DNA from: Siderastrea radians
Taxonomy: Eukaryota > Cnidaria > Anthozoa > Scleractinia > Rhizangiidae
DNA: 64,000 nt
Assembly (NCBI GenBank): GCA_964017195.1
Contig: OZ024889.1
Location: 61,217,858 to 61,281,857, forward strand
Reading direction: 5' to 3'
A program made the translations under genes and the position numbers. Positions 35,201-45,735 of the stretch are shown here, piece after piece (position 1 is the stretch's first letter; each line of letters opens with the position of its first letter). Below the pieces are notes generated by a model. That model was not told the DNA's origin and searched no databases. It saw only the letters and a program-made list of their open reading frames with translations.

Positions 35201-38200
35201 TTTTGACTGCTAACCTCTAGCCATGATCGCCTGGTAAAGATACTTTATTATCTAATCAGTTGATTTCAACCATTTTTTACGATTCCTCTATTTTTTCTAA
35301 AATGGCGAATTCGCCCAATTTCCTATCGAGTGACAGGTGTTCATCTACAGATGCTAGCCCAGCCTACCTTTCGGGTCGATCACAAATGTCAACAGCAGGT
35401 CGACAAACCGTTCCACTTGGCCTCATGATCGACCTGCATGTACCATCACCAACGCACTCAGAAGTCTTTATACAGCTTGAGGATGGATAAACCGATTGAC
35501 AAGAGTAGGCTTGACCCACACATCTGAAAGGAATCAAAACAGTCTTCATCCAAATTTTCATTTGACGGAAAGCTAGCACTCGCGTATAATTCCTATCCCT
35601 ATTGACTTAATACGCGGCTGCTCGTTCTAACATTGTTGTACAACATTTGTCTGTTCTAGCACCCCATGTTAGATGATTTTTGAGCAACGTTATATTTTTG
35701 TGTTGGATGAAGATTGAAGTGATGCTTTATGACGTTTAACCGCGCAACCATCATTGTTGTACGACGATGTTGTCACATTTAGCCGCGGCTTAGGACTTGA
35801 GCATGTAATGTGCCTTTGTTTAAGTGACTACTGTCAAGCTGACCAACCAACGTATATTGTTTTCACTGCACAACATTTTGGCCGACCAGAAAAGTCTTCT
35901 TCAGATGTAGGATGTTACGACTGTTGTAACATCACAGTCTGGGTATGTGTTTGAAATCTTTAATTGAGTCATTTCAAGCCAACGCTGTTGAGCCGAGTAC
36001 ATTTCTGTAGTAGTGAAATTCAAAGGAAATTATATCGAGCAGTGCTTTCCTTTCATGTTACATGCACGTTGTACAAGGTGGTTCTAATTTCTGATTAGCT
36101 GCCGCATTTAGATCATACCTCCCGGAATTGCATGTGTCCTGTTTGGTGCATTTGTTTTGATCGTCACAAGCTACTGCAGGGCGATTTGACCAAGCACTGT
36201 TCGCACGGGCGGCTGTGTCATATAAATCACACCACTGACACTGATTTGAAGGATTCGGAGCCTGGTGGTTATAGTCCTGACCTGAGAGGCAAAAAATGGA
36301 ACAAAAAGAGGATATTTTGTTATCCTTTAAAGGGGCATAGTCACAAGGATTTCGCAGATTTCTGGTCAAAACTGTGCTAAAATTATCGGTAGCTAACTTT
36401 TTCCATGCCCAATTGTGTCTGAACATTTAAAGGAACATATTAACTTAATTTCATTAAGAGAAAACAAACCATGACCATTAAATATCGATTTAATGTCAAC
36501 ACGCTGAAAGAATTTGAAAAGTTGAGCCTAATTTTTTCAAATTGCAATCCATTTCCATCCGTGCCGTCCGTAGCAACAGACGACAGAAAATAGTTTCGGT
36601 GAAGTAATATAGTCTTTGGTTACAAAACTAGACCATTATTTGTGGGCATTCATTGATGTGAGGACATATTTTTGATTTTTAAGGTGAACTAAAATAGCGT
36701 GACTATGCCCCTTTACGCCTTCGTTGAGGTGGACAGTGATACCGAAGAACGAACCTACTCTAATTTTGGTGCCTTGTAGCGTTCCTACCCTTTCAACTTG
36801 TTAAGGACACTAAGCACTTTGAAAACGAGGCCTTATTTGCCACGTGAAACGAAGTATGAACAAATACTTTGTTCAGTAATGGAGGCAGCACATTTCAACA
36901 CAAATTTTAAAGTTTATAAATGTGTAATTCGATTACAATTTCCATGCAGATGATAAGCAATACCAAATGCGTGCCTGACTGGGATCTTGTATGTAAAGTA
37001 GTTGTTGTTATTTGTTTTCACAATCTGGCTCTCCATTTTATGTACTTTAATGGTTTTACTTTCCTCTCTGTTTCAAATTGTGTTGTACGTACCTCCTATC
37101 TTACACGTGCACTTCTTATTAAAGTTGGTAAATCCATATCCTGTCTTCAGTCTGCAACTGTTGCCATCGCAGTATTGACACAATGAGTTGCAGTTGAACG
37201 GCGTGGCAGTGCATTGGCCACTGCGACATGTGTCACCACGTGTGCACTTGTTACCATCATCACATGCCACGCCCTCGCGATTTGACCACGTGCTTGTGCT
37301 GGTGCTTGGATCACACCACTTAAAAAAAGAAAGTAGAGAAAAAAATGATGACTTAAGTTACTTGAAATTAGAAAGACTGGACTGTAATATTCGACATGCT
37401 ACGGACGTTGGACAGAAATATAGCATTTTTCTCTCTCATCGTCACACTGAACACCTTAAAGAATGCCTTTTCCTAGCAGTATGCAGGACCTCTGTCACAA
37501 TGAACCTGGTAAATATGACGTAGCTTACCACGTGTCTCCTAGTAGTTCAGCCCAGTGTACGGAAGGTCATGGGTTGAGCTCCCATCAAAAACGACGGGCT
37601 ACAAGTAGGGCCATTTGCGTGAGGTCTTATAGCAAAGGAGACTCTGCAGCTCCTCTCCTATAGCAGGGTAGGTAGGTAGGTAAAACTTTATTTATACACG
37701 GAATCCATTCATGTTACATGCTCTTCCATCGAGCCGTGTCTAAATTAATCAATTAACTAATTAAAATATCCAACTAAATTACCTATCTGTACAAGATTAT
37801 TATTAAAAAAAAAAACTATCTTTATTAACTATTATTTAATGACATAGAGACAATTTAAAAGAGCCGAGAGTGGGCTGTGTCTTAGCCCTCAAAGGCAAGC
37901 TGTTCCAGAGAACAGAACCACGATATTGGAAGCTTCGTTTTCCTGCTTCAGTGCTCGGTCTAGGGACAAAGAGGTTATATTTTGAATTTCGTAGGTTATG
38001 TGAGTGAACACTGGATGTAGTTTTAAAGATGCTTGTTAAACGAATCGGAGAAAGACTGTGGAGAGCCTTAAACAGATTAATCGCTAGTTGCTTTGAACGC
38101 CTTTGCTCCAGACAGTCCCAACCGAGGTCACCGAGTAAAACTGAAGATCTAACATTTAGGTCTGAGAAGGTGATTAAACGTGCAGCCCTATTTTGGAGTT

Positions 38201-41200
38201 TTTGGAGCCTCTCAGACTGGCACACACCTATGCTGCCCCATACGGAGCTACAATAATCAAAGTATGGTTGGACGAGAGCTTTATAGATAGTTATTAGGGT
38301 TTCACGGGGAACTAAGTTCCTGACGCGTTTGATAGCCCCGAGGCCGGCAGACGCTTTTTTGACAACACTGTCAATATGGGAGTCCCACGATAAGCTCTCA
38401 TCCAAATCAATGCCAAGATATTTGTAGGTTTTAGCTCTTTCTAGCTCTTTGGTTCCATTTATAAACTTTAGGATTGAATTGATCTCCAATTGTATTACGT
38501 TGTACACAAACGCAAGGCATTTTGTTTTGTTATTAGGGCGTTCTGCTGTTGTCGTAAACATTAAATTGACCGTGACACAGTTTCTTTTTATTGTGTTTGC
38601 GCTAAGGTGTTGCAATTGTGTTCCTACGCCATCTTATGTTCATAATGATGTTTCATGTTACTGGAGAAAAGTAGGCTTCAAGAGGAAAGAGCCGGTGTCA
38701 TTTGTCTTATCGTCTTCTTACCTGACAAGGATTTCCTGGTTTATAATGGTTCTTGGCGTAGCAAGTCCGTTTGCCGCCGTGCATTATAATGCAATGTCCT
38801 GGTTTGATTGGACAGCCGCTACCGTCATGACTTTCACAGGAAAGGCAGTTATACGGAGTCCCCACACATGTACCACTCGAGCACCGGTCATTTTTGGTCT
38901 TCACGTTGTTGTCACTGCATGGTAGGTTATTATTGCTGGTCCATTGATGTTTGTTGTTGCTGTCACATTGCTAGAAAAGGAAAAGAATTATTCCAGTTTT
39001 ACAAACGAGATGGACGGCATTCCATTATGCGAGCGTTTTGGTGAGCGGTGAACGCCTTTTCGTTTAACAGTCTCGACCGTACAAGCTAGGTCATATTTTT
39101 CCGTGGTACAATGGAAAGGAGGTTGGGGAAGGAAGGGGGAGTCAAATGATAATATCATGGGTGACAAATGACTCCTTAATTTTGGCGCGAAATTTCAGCG
39201 TTAATTTGTAATTTCACATGTGAAAATTACAAAATTGCTATGGCAACGGGTCTATAGTTTAGCGCCACGATGGCGTCGAGGTTAATGATGAAGATGTTTT
39301 GTGCAGAACTAAAGCTATTCTGGAAATATTCATTGAGGACTCAATCGATAATCTGTAAATTTTGACTTTTAATTGACTGAACTTCTCAGAAATCAACTGC
39401 GAGTCAAAAAGAAGTGATTATTTGTGATAGTGTGACAGTGAAAATTTTTGAACGGCGAACCAGTTGCTGATCGAGTGATTGACCGCGAACTCAGAGAAGT
39501 AATTCAGTGGATTTGGGCACTTCTTCGAATGAAATAAAGGTAAGTTTTAAATACAAATTTGCTTCCGAAGTTTACTTTCGTTAAAACAAGTTTTCTGTGC
39601 GTATTTTGAATGCATTTGTGAAGCCTTCTGAGCCTTGCTCGATGGAGCAACGTGGTGCTCGATTCAGTGAATTTGCCGGATAAAACGCGGATAACCTTTG
39701 CCAAGCGATTTGCTTTGGTACTTTTCAAGTAAAAATTCAGTGTCTGGTGTATTTTGCTGCCGGTTACAAATACACGAAATCGTCAAAGCGTGGTAAAAAC
39801 GTCCCACAAGATTTTTTCATTATTTCACTCAGAAAAATGTGAACTTTAGCCAATCTGTGTGCCTTAAACTTTTCAATGCTTGGAGTTCTCGACGCGCTAA
39901 ACAAGTCAAAACCCTGACGATTGTGAGCGTAATTTGTCACCCATGATATTAATAGGTAATCAACTGGTATACTCGTGAAATTAGGAAATAATTTCACTTG
40001 TGTTTTGTCAAAATTCTAATAATTTCCCTCGCCTAAAGGTTCGGGAAATTATTAGAGTTTTGACAAAACGCGCGTGAAATTATTTCCTAATTTCATTCGT
40101 CCCTATTTGATTACACATACCAATCAACTTGTTTGAAAAATGATATCTCACATTCTTACGACTGACAACCTAGGTTTCTCCGACTTCTGATCGAATCAGC
40201 TGTGACGTCATAAGTGATTAAGTTCATCTCTTCTGCGTTTCAGTTCAAAACTGAAGCAAAAAAAGAAAAAAATGATGCATCTGCTTTGTGCAAATCCGGA
40301 TCGAACGCAGCAGCAATTCAACAAAAGTTTCGAGTATGCAAACGCGAGTACAAGAAACTTACATTGAATTAAGTAACAATCGTATGACAAGAAAATATAT
40401 CCGGACCTGCAGGCAGGTTAAATTCGCAATATTGGCTTGAGTATGCCCATTAGATCGACTCGTTGTCGGTTTGCGCTGGAACGGCACAAAAAATTGTGGA
40501 CCATTTTACCCTCGAGTCACACTCCATAAGTTTGCTATTGTTCCCCCACAAAGGAATCACAGTAGTTCAAATCTACCAATTTATTACCTGACATGGATAC
40601 CCAGGTCGGAGGGCGCCATTACTGAAACACTTCCTTACTCCATCATGTACGATCACGCAGAATCCCGGCTTCACGCGGCACGCGTCATTGTAACACTCTT
40701 CACAGGAAAGACACGAGAATCGCGTTCCGGAACACGCCCCGTTCGAACACCGGTCGTTTTTAGTACACGCCTGACCGTCACTGCACTGCAACGCGTTGTT
40801 GTTTGTCCAGGCCTGCTTGTTGCCACTGTTACAATCCTGTTGAGCAGTGAAAGTTGACGTGTTGTCAGTTCCAAGCTGATAATATAGCGAAACCTTTTAC
40901 ATTACATTCAAGTCTCTCGTAAGCGAACACCCTCGGAATCAGAAAAAGTGATCACTTACGGGAGATAATGTGGAGCGGGAGGAGTGAGTAGGGGGAACTG
41001 GGGACGACTGAGAACCTGGCAGAAAAGGTGGTGAGCTTTCTACGGTGAGCTGGGAAACAGAGGGCGGGAGGCCGCTTTCAAAGGTGGCGAGAAGCAACAC
41101 CACGTAATTTCTTTGTCATAAATCATACTGCAGTAGACTGCAACACGGATCGAGTGTTTGCATGCGTTAGTCCGCGATCCGGCGGGACTGTTTTGCTCTC

Positions 41201-44200
41201 TGCATTGAACAGAACAGACACAAACACTATACATCAATACGTCAATACGCCTTATGCGAGTCTTCCTTCACGAACTTTTTGATTTCGATTTTTTTCCTTG
41301 TGTAAGAGCTGTTTTCAAATGAGTGTCCTAAAACCAAAACCTAAGTAATTACGCTAACCAATCACAACAAGAACAAAAAGCAAAATGAGCCAACCAGAAA
41401 CTGAAGCAAGTACAAGTAATTAGCGTCAAGCATGCAAAAACGCGTGCGAGCAGTCATGATTAGTTTTTGATTGGTTGAGAAAGTGGCACGAAGTTTTTTA
41501 TCCAATCAGAGAGCGAAGTCAGGCAAAACCAAATCACGCACAACATTACTTTCGACACTCATCCGAAAACTACATGTTCTAAATGGTCAAAGGCTGTTAA
41601 ACGTTCAGTCAGTCAGGTGACCGTTAATAGTAAAGGTTTGATGGTGTGAGAATTTGTATGAAAAAGTAGCTGGGGGCAAACCCTAGTCTCACCTGGCACT
41701 GATTGCTGGGATTGACTGCACCATACACGTAACACTTGCCACTAATTCTACACTGCTTCAGTTCACACCTGTTTCCCATTTTGGTGTAGCACGAGTGACA
41801 TTGGCAGGTGTAACTACCGAACGTGTTTGTACAGGTGTGCTGGCAAGGCGAAGGGCTTCTCTGACATTCATTCACATCTGCAACGACAAAGACTAAGTTA
41901 AAAATGACATTCACACTGGATAACAGAGAGACAGTGATTATGAACATTTGAGTACTCTGTAGTTATGTATGAACAGTAATGTTTTCTTACTGTACATGTA
42001 TGCACAGTAATGCATTGTACAGTAACTGGCAGTGTATGCTTAACTCCACGCACAAAGATCAAGTTATCTATGGTAAATGATATAACCCTGTGCAGATGTC
42101 CTTGCCTAGGTGCCGGCGGCCAATTTTGGACAGCACGACAGCATGTGCCCAGGAGGGGAAAGCCGGAAAGCTGCACAAAGTAAAAGCGGAAATTTATCCA
42201 ATAATAAATGGCTCGCCTATAAGTGACGCAAGTTTAATTATAGCATTTGGCTCAGCAGCAGTACCTTTTTTGCGATATGTAGCTGAAAGGTGGCGCAGCA
42301 ACAGGGTTGGTGTTCATTGTGTTAAACCGTCCTACAAGCAAAGTCACACTCGGCCCACTGTGGTACGGGGGTGGGGTATGATGGAACCCCACTTGGGCTT
42401 TTCGAAAAGCTTTTACTTTTACTTGAAAGCCTGTGATGTGCTGTACTAGATGAGGTATATATTATGGGTTGCGGCGCTGCTGGGGGCCCGTGACGTCATT
42501 TTGGATTTTTGGGTTACAAGATTATCATGTTTGTTCTTAAAGCAAATAATAAATAAATGACTTTAAAGGAACTATGTATTTTTAAAACCTTTTTATTCCA
42601 GAGTCGACCTCTCCTATTTGCTTTGGTTCACGCAGAAAAGCAAAGGAAATAGAAGACGTCTGCGCAGAGGCTACCATTCAACTAACTAAATACGTGTGCT
42701 TTCATTTGGTGTTGTTTTTTCTCGGTATCTGACGAGACAAAACGTCTTTATTTCTGTTGCTTCGATCTTGGGCGCTTTTGCAGCTTTTGGAGGGCTGCCG
42801 TCACGCACGCCTGATCACAGTACACTCGAGTAGTTTTGTCGCCAGTTCTAATTGCCGTTAATTGTCTACGAAGAACGTCATACCCACTTACATGTACTTT
42901 TAATACGCCGTTGACTAAGAACAAAGAACTTGTCAGCCGTTTGTCGTTGTTTATTACCCAGGTTGCTCGTAGCTCGCGGCTTCGTCGCTCTATTATAAGT
43001 CGACTATTTATAACCGTTAATAAGAAGTTATTATGTCAACATATTGCCGCTATGATCGGTTAGAAAATTCTAAATGGCCAAAGTGTCGTGGGACGGAGGG
43101 ACGGAGGAACGGAGGTAATATCGTTGCGGTAATCCTATTTGTTCTACTTGACCAGCACCTCTGAAATGTTAGAAGTCAAGAGTCAAAAGTTAATCGTATA
43201 CAAGAAACGAAAGGAATGAATAACTTAGAATATTGATCGGTGGAGGATGAAAATACTCTACAACACAAGTTGATAACAGGAGTGGCACCTTGCACAATAT
43301 TGTATTGTCAAAGTGATAAAATTACTAAAAAAAAGTGATAAAATCGAAATAATGGAACAAATTATATTATTCAGTACAGGTATTTATTCTTGATCGAACA
43401 ACACTAAACTTCGACGGATTTCACTTAATGGCTGCATTTTCGAATCCAACGTCTTTTAAGATATGTGCGAGATTCTTTTCCTTACTTTGCGTGTTTGGCC
43501 ATGCTACAGCTACTGAAAGAAGTTGAGCAATACTTTCCCGTGAGGCTGTCTATTATGCTGGATGAAGTATGCCCTTAAGTATACATGTATAACCATTCAA
43601 ATGAAAGCCCTTAAGTATACATGTATAACCATTCAAATGAAAGCTACTAAGCAGTAAATGCCTTAAGTGCTGTTCATTTAAATGGCCAAAGTGTCGTGGG
43701 ACGGAGGAACGGAGGTAATATCGTTGCGGTAATCCTATTTGTTCTACTTGGCCAGCACCTCTGAAATGTTATAAGTCAAGAGTCAAAAGTTAATCGTATA
43801 CGAGAAACGAAAGGAATGAATAACTTAGAATATTGATTGGTGGAGCATGAAAACACTCTACAACATAAGTTGATAACATGAGTGGCACCTTGCACAATAT
43901 TGTATTGTCAAAGTGATAAAATTAATAAAAAAAAAAGGTGATAAAATCGAAATAATGGAACAAATTATATTATTCAGTACAGGTATTTATTCTTGATCGA
44001 ACAACACTTAACTTCGACGGATTTCACTAAATGGCTGCATTTCGAATCCAACGTCTTTTAAGATATGTGCGAGATTCTTTTCCTTACTTTGCGTGTTTGG
44101 CCATGCTACAGCTACTGAAAGAAGTTGAGCAATACTTTCCCGTGAGGCTGTCTATTATGCTGGATGAATTTAACCCTTAAGAATACATGTATAACCATTC

Positions 44201-44682
44201 AAATGAAAGCTACTAAGGAGTAAATGCCTTAAGTGCTGTTCATTTATTGGTCGATTGATTTTTTTTTCCATTTCATGTTTCTCAGAAGTCAAAGAAATAT
44301 TGTCATTGACATGATCTTTACCGACACACTTACCTCCTTCGCAACACGTTCCTTGATACCCCGGCCGACAATTACACCCGCTACTGTGCGGGGTTCCCCC
44401 ATTCTGACATTTGTCCCTGTTGCACGCGCGAGTCTCTTGGAAATGGTACGGACAAGATCCCCCGCAAGATGGAGGAGAAGTTTTCGACCTTGTTCTTCTC
44501 TGCGAACCACTGGTGCCGCATAAATGGCTGCAAGCGCCCCAAGAGGACCAAGAAGAAACTGCACAATTTCTGGGACTGCACGGAGGCGGAGCCCGTCTGC
44601 GTCTTCTTCGTCGCCAAGATTCTACGTCCCGCGCGCAAAATAATACCATCAAGGAAATCGCTAAAAAGACGTGTTTCCACAT
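25886..44682 (-). CDS. large secreted mosaic protein: TSP1-EGF-cbEGF-CRDx4-disintegrin-like-FN3-like x20
   Basis: Eleven exons (5' to 3'): 44682-44334, 41877-41693, 40836-40588, 38970-38722, 37318-37093, 36281-36119, 35523-35368, 34600-34329, 33809-28408, 27160-26555, 26269-25886 (TAA). Every junction is GT/AG with matching phases (1,0,0,0,1,2,2,1,0,0), and the sum, 8,241 bases, is exactly 2,747 codons. Order: signal peptide (1-22), poly-arginine, TSP1, EGF, calcium-binding EGF, four cysteine-rich repeats (about 155-475), disintegrin-like segment (about 480-535), then about twenty repeats of 100 residues to the end. No transmembrane segment or GPI signal is seen, so it is probably secreted into matrix or mucus. 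The long repeats (DxTPP..G.V.DG...DxDYQ...W.GF.D.ESGI...YYVTV.A.N.AGL...SDG) are FN3-like modules known from large uncharacterised cnidarian, lancelet and protist proteins. Function unknown. Confidence 0.85.
26555..27160 (-). CDS. exon 10: two FN3-like repeats
   Basis: 202 codons, phase 0-0, starting LSRGPSMWLSHGNK and ending DDTPPTK. Includes KVDSTAPFVGSV as the inner unit boundary. Confidence 0.85.
27210..27651. mobile_element. 442-base palindromic MITE in the intron between exons 9 and 10
   Basis: CTTTAAAGTGCACCTAACCC at the left is inverted at the right (GGGGTTAGGTGCACTTTAAG). The pairing runs through most of the length, including ATGGGTCTATTCTGG / CCAGAATAGACCCAT. Confidence 0.75.
27833..28048. 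mobile_element. piggyBac-like MITE, TTAA-flanked
   Basis: TTAA-CCCTTCAAGCC at the left and GGCTTAAAGGG-TTAA at the right. The internal sequence (GAGTGACGAAAATGAAATTT, AAGAAAGGTATGGAGAACAG) is shared with the copy at 53634-53836. Confidence 0.7.
28408..33809 (-). CDS. exon 9: giant 5.4 kb exon with about 17 FN3-like repeats
   Basis: An open run of 1,800 codons from a phase-1 acceptor (aattctgacag) to a phase-0 donor (CTGAG|gtaagc). Unit starts can be read at each D.(S/T)PP: for example IIDTSPPVAGKIYDG, LIDFSPPSHGVVHDG, VIDTTPPRAVNGCVHDG and IVDVTPPSSGLVHDG. Many asparagine-linked glycosylation sites (N-x-S/T). No stop or frame break over the whole exon, so it is under selection. Confidence 0.9.
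34329..34600 (-). CDS. exon 8: end of disintegrin-like block and first degenerate FN3-like unit
   Basis: Completes the disintegrin-like motif with RCNGRLGTCPG, then about 70 residues without cysteine-rich spacing that lead into the repeat region. Phase 2 in, phase 1 out (ACAG|gtaagg). Confidence 0.78.
34601..35367. other. intron between exons 7 and 8
   Basis: No element or exon recognised; AT-rich. Confidence 0.35.
35368..35523 (-). CDS. exon 7: cysteine-rich tail and start of disintegrin-like segment
   Basis: Phase 2-2. Reads CVGQAYSCQSVYPSSSC and ends GTVCRPAVDICDRPE, the G..CR.....CD..E block of disintegrin domains. Acceptor ...attcctttcag. Confidence 0.8.
35600..36085. mobile_element. 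Penelope-like 3' remnant (probable) and a stray minisatellite unit
   Basis: On the minus strand 35873-35907 has CTGAAGAAGAC...GTCGGCC flanked by ACAT/AUGU arms, similar in layout to the motif at 45736-45780. At 36035-36085 GAGCAGTGCTTTCCTTTCAT and GTACAAGGTGGTTCTAATTT match the minisatellite family at 59190-59600. No coding part is left. Confidence 0.35.
36119..36281 (-). CDS. exon 6: cysteine-rich repeat 4
   Basis: Phase 1 in, phase 2 out (GGGAG|gtatga). Contains NPSNQCQWCD and ACDDQNKCTKQDTCNSG. Acceptor ...tgcctctcag. Confidence 0.8.
36282..37092. other. intron between exons 5 and 6
   Basis: No exon or clear element seen. Confidence 0.35.
37093..37318 (-). CDS. exon 5: cysteine-rich repeat 3
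   Basis: Reads WCDPSTSTSTWSNR, ACDDGNKCTRGDTCRSGQC and ends CKIG with a phase-1 donor (GGAG|gtacgt). Acceptor ...tttttttaag. Confidence 0.8.
37665..38640 (-). mobile_element. 5'-truncated LINE (CR1/L2-like) in the intron between exons 4 and 5
   Basis: An open frame at 37836-38615 carries the end of a reverse transcriptase: AKTYKYLGIDLDESLSWDSH, KALVQPYFDYCSSVWG, RLQKLQNRAARLIT and the tail FQYRGSVLWNSLPLRAK. The catalytic YADD part is missing, so the copy is truncated. The element's 3' end (minus strand) is AATAAAGTTTTACC followed by (TACC)n, the short-repeat tail of CR1/L2 elements. It lies in the same orientation as the host gene. Confidence 0.8.
38722..38970 (-). CDS. exon 4: cysteine-rich repeat 2
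   Basis: 83 codons, phase 0-0, same length as exon 3 and clearly its duplicate. Where the other repeats read ..CT..D.C, this one reads VKTKNDRC, so one conserved cysteine is missing. Confidence 0.8.
39975..40095. mobile_element. 121-base fold-back element
   Basis: GTGAAATTAGGAAATAATTT near the left and AAATTATTTCCTAATTTCA at the right pair, as do TTTTGTCAAAATTCTAATAA and TTATTAGAGTTTTGACAAAA. The loop is about 12 bases. In the intron between exons 3 and 4. Confidence 0.7.
40588..40836 (-). CDS. exon 3: cysteine-rich repeat 1
   Basis: 83 codons, phase 0-0. Contains CSDGQACTKNDRCSNGACSG, a C.DG..CT..D.C..G.C pattern like that in ADAM cysteine-rich regions, then GYPCQ at the end. Confidence 0.8.
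41306..41580. mobile_element. TA-type MITE, copy 2 (inverted relative to 20229)
   Basis: GAGCTGTTTTCAAATGAGTG at the left and CGACACTCATCCGAAAAC at the right; the middle carries CCAATCACAAC and TTGATTGGTTGAG in reverse order to copy 1. Confidence 0.6.
41693..41877 (-). CDS. exon 2: calcium-binding EGF
   Basis: Starts DVNECQ after a phase-1 acceptor, followed by CQHTCTNTFGSYTCQC, a textbook cbEGF, then NPSNQCQ, which opens the cysteine-rich repeat series. Donor CAG|gtgaga, phase 0. Confidence 0.85.
41878..43071. other. intron 1 of mosaic gene, proximal part
   Basis: No exon recognised; frames on the plus strand look random. Confidence 0.35.
43072..44247. repeat. tandem duplication of about 608 bases in intron 1
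   Basis: 43072-43679 and 43680-44247 align almost base for base, both starting AATGGCCAAAGTGTCGTGGG and ending TTAAGTGCTGTTCATTTA. The first copy also contains a 40-base duplication (CCCTTAAGTATACATGTATA twice, 43570-43640) that the second lacks, which explains the different lengths. Each contains one unit of the minisatellite family (ACCATTCAAATGAAAGCTAC). Confidence 0.85.
44334..44682 (-). CDS. exon 1: signal peptide, poly-Arg, TSP1, EGF-like
   Basis: ATG at 44682 opens a hydrophobic leader (MWKHVFLAISLMVLFC), then WRRRRRRRAPPPC, a TSP1 module (VSSWSSWGACSHLCGTSG) and an EGF-like segment (NGGTPHSSGCNCRPGYQG). An upstream in-frame ATG exists but precedes no leader. Donor GGAG|gtaagt, phase 1. 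Paralogues at 54356, 57659 and 62633. Confidence 0.85.
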
Positions 44683-45098
44683 TGTTTTCCCGAAATTAAG
44701 GGAGGTCGGGTTGAAATAAGAGTTAAATTTGCACTGGCGAAGAGACTGGCGCGCGGGTTGAAGTCTCACGCGGTTGCAACTTGATCTTAATATTACACTG
44801 CCTGTGACTTGAAATTACAGTATCTTGTTGAGGCCACACGTTGAGTTCCGCTCGGATCGCTCGCGGTTATCGTTGTAGCTTTTGACATTTTTTGGTAGAA
44901 TGAATTCACTGGTGTTATTTGAGACGTTTGACGTAAATCTGTAACGTGCTTGAACAAATATTAACAAACTTCTTAGGTTCTATTGTAAGACAAATTGTTT
45001 ATTGTTGTTTATCACGTACCAGAGTTCCTATGCAAATTGCCCACGGCCAGGCCCCCTTCTAGTCATTTCGTAACCTGGAGGGGTACTTAGCAGAAGCC
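44683..45098. promoter_or_regulatory. divergent promoter region of unit 1
   Basis: 416 bases separate two outward-facing start codons (44682 minus, 45099 plus). No TATA box or known operator is recognised. It does not visibly share the GGAATTGCAATGTAAACA block of the other units. Confidence 0.45.
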
Positions 45099-45302
45099 AT
45101 GAACTGGCTCTGCTGTCTTCTGGCACTACTGCAAGCTATTTTAGCATTAGACTATAGCAGAGGCGCTGTAGTGTTAGATCAGCAGCAAACACGATTGTCG
45201 TTCATTCAGCACGCCAAATGTACGTACACCTACGAAGTTGCAGTTCATACCGCGAGAGGCGCGCGCTCCACGGCGAGCGATGGATTTCGTGTTCACGCTT
45301 TG
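45099..45302 (+). CDS. rightward first exon, unit 1: signal peptide plus FN3-like tail
   Basis: 68 codons from ATG: leader MNWLCCLLALLQAILA, later CTYTYEVAVHTARGARSTAS and DGFRVHAL, then donor CTTTG|gtgagt in phase 0. The block resembles the last strands of an FN3-like unit (Y.V.V.T..GA..T.SDGF.V); a PLAT domain start is the alternative. Paralogues at 58942 and 63564. No following exon found in the window. Confidence 0.65.
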
Positions 45303-45591
45303 GTGAGTTTGTTTCTAAAAACATATTTTTCCTCAACCCCCCCCCCCCCCCGCCCTACAAATTTTTCCAGCTTCAAATCTTCATGTATGACAGTCGTATT
45401 TTGCACTTTGTTAAAGAGCTCGTTCTGGATGGACTTGCAGTTTTTTCTCTCAACAAAGCACACGATATTCGATTACATATGTGGTTGTCCCTATTTACAG
45501 TGACAGTGGAATATTGCGCGCGCATTGGAGGATTTCGTCTCAAGTTGCACGATTTCTCGGTTTACCGATTATCTTAAGTCGCTGTTGTTGA

Positions 45592-45622
<31 letters not shown>

Positions 45623-45735
45623 GTATGCTCGTGTTTGATTTTAGATAGCGTAAAAAGTTTTGGTTGAAGTCGGTTAATTAGAAAACTGAAATTGAAAAGC
45701 AGAGACCGATACCACGTAGAATAAGAGAATTAGTT

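Noticed and set aside
45099..45577. Longer protein reading past 45302
   Set aside because: After CTTTG|gtgagt the frame runs into poly-C and random sequence; the paralogues at 58942 and 63564 lose similarity at exactly this donor.
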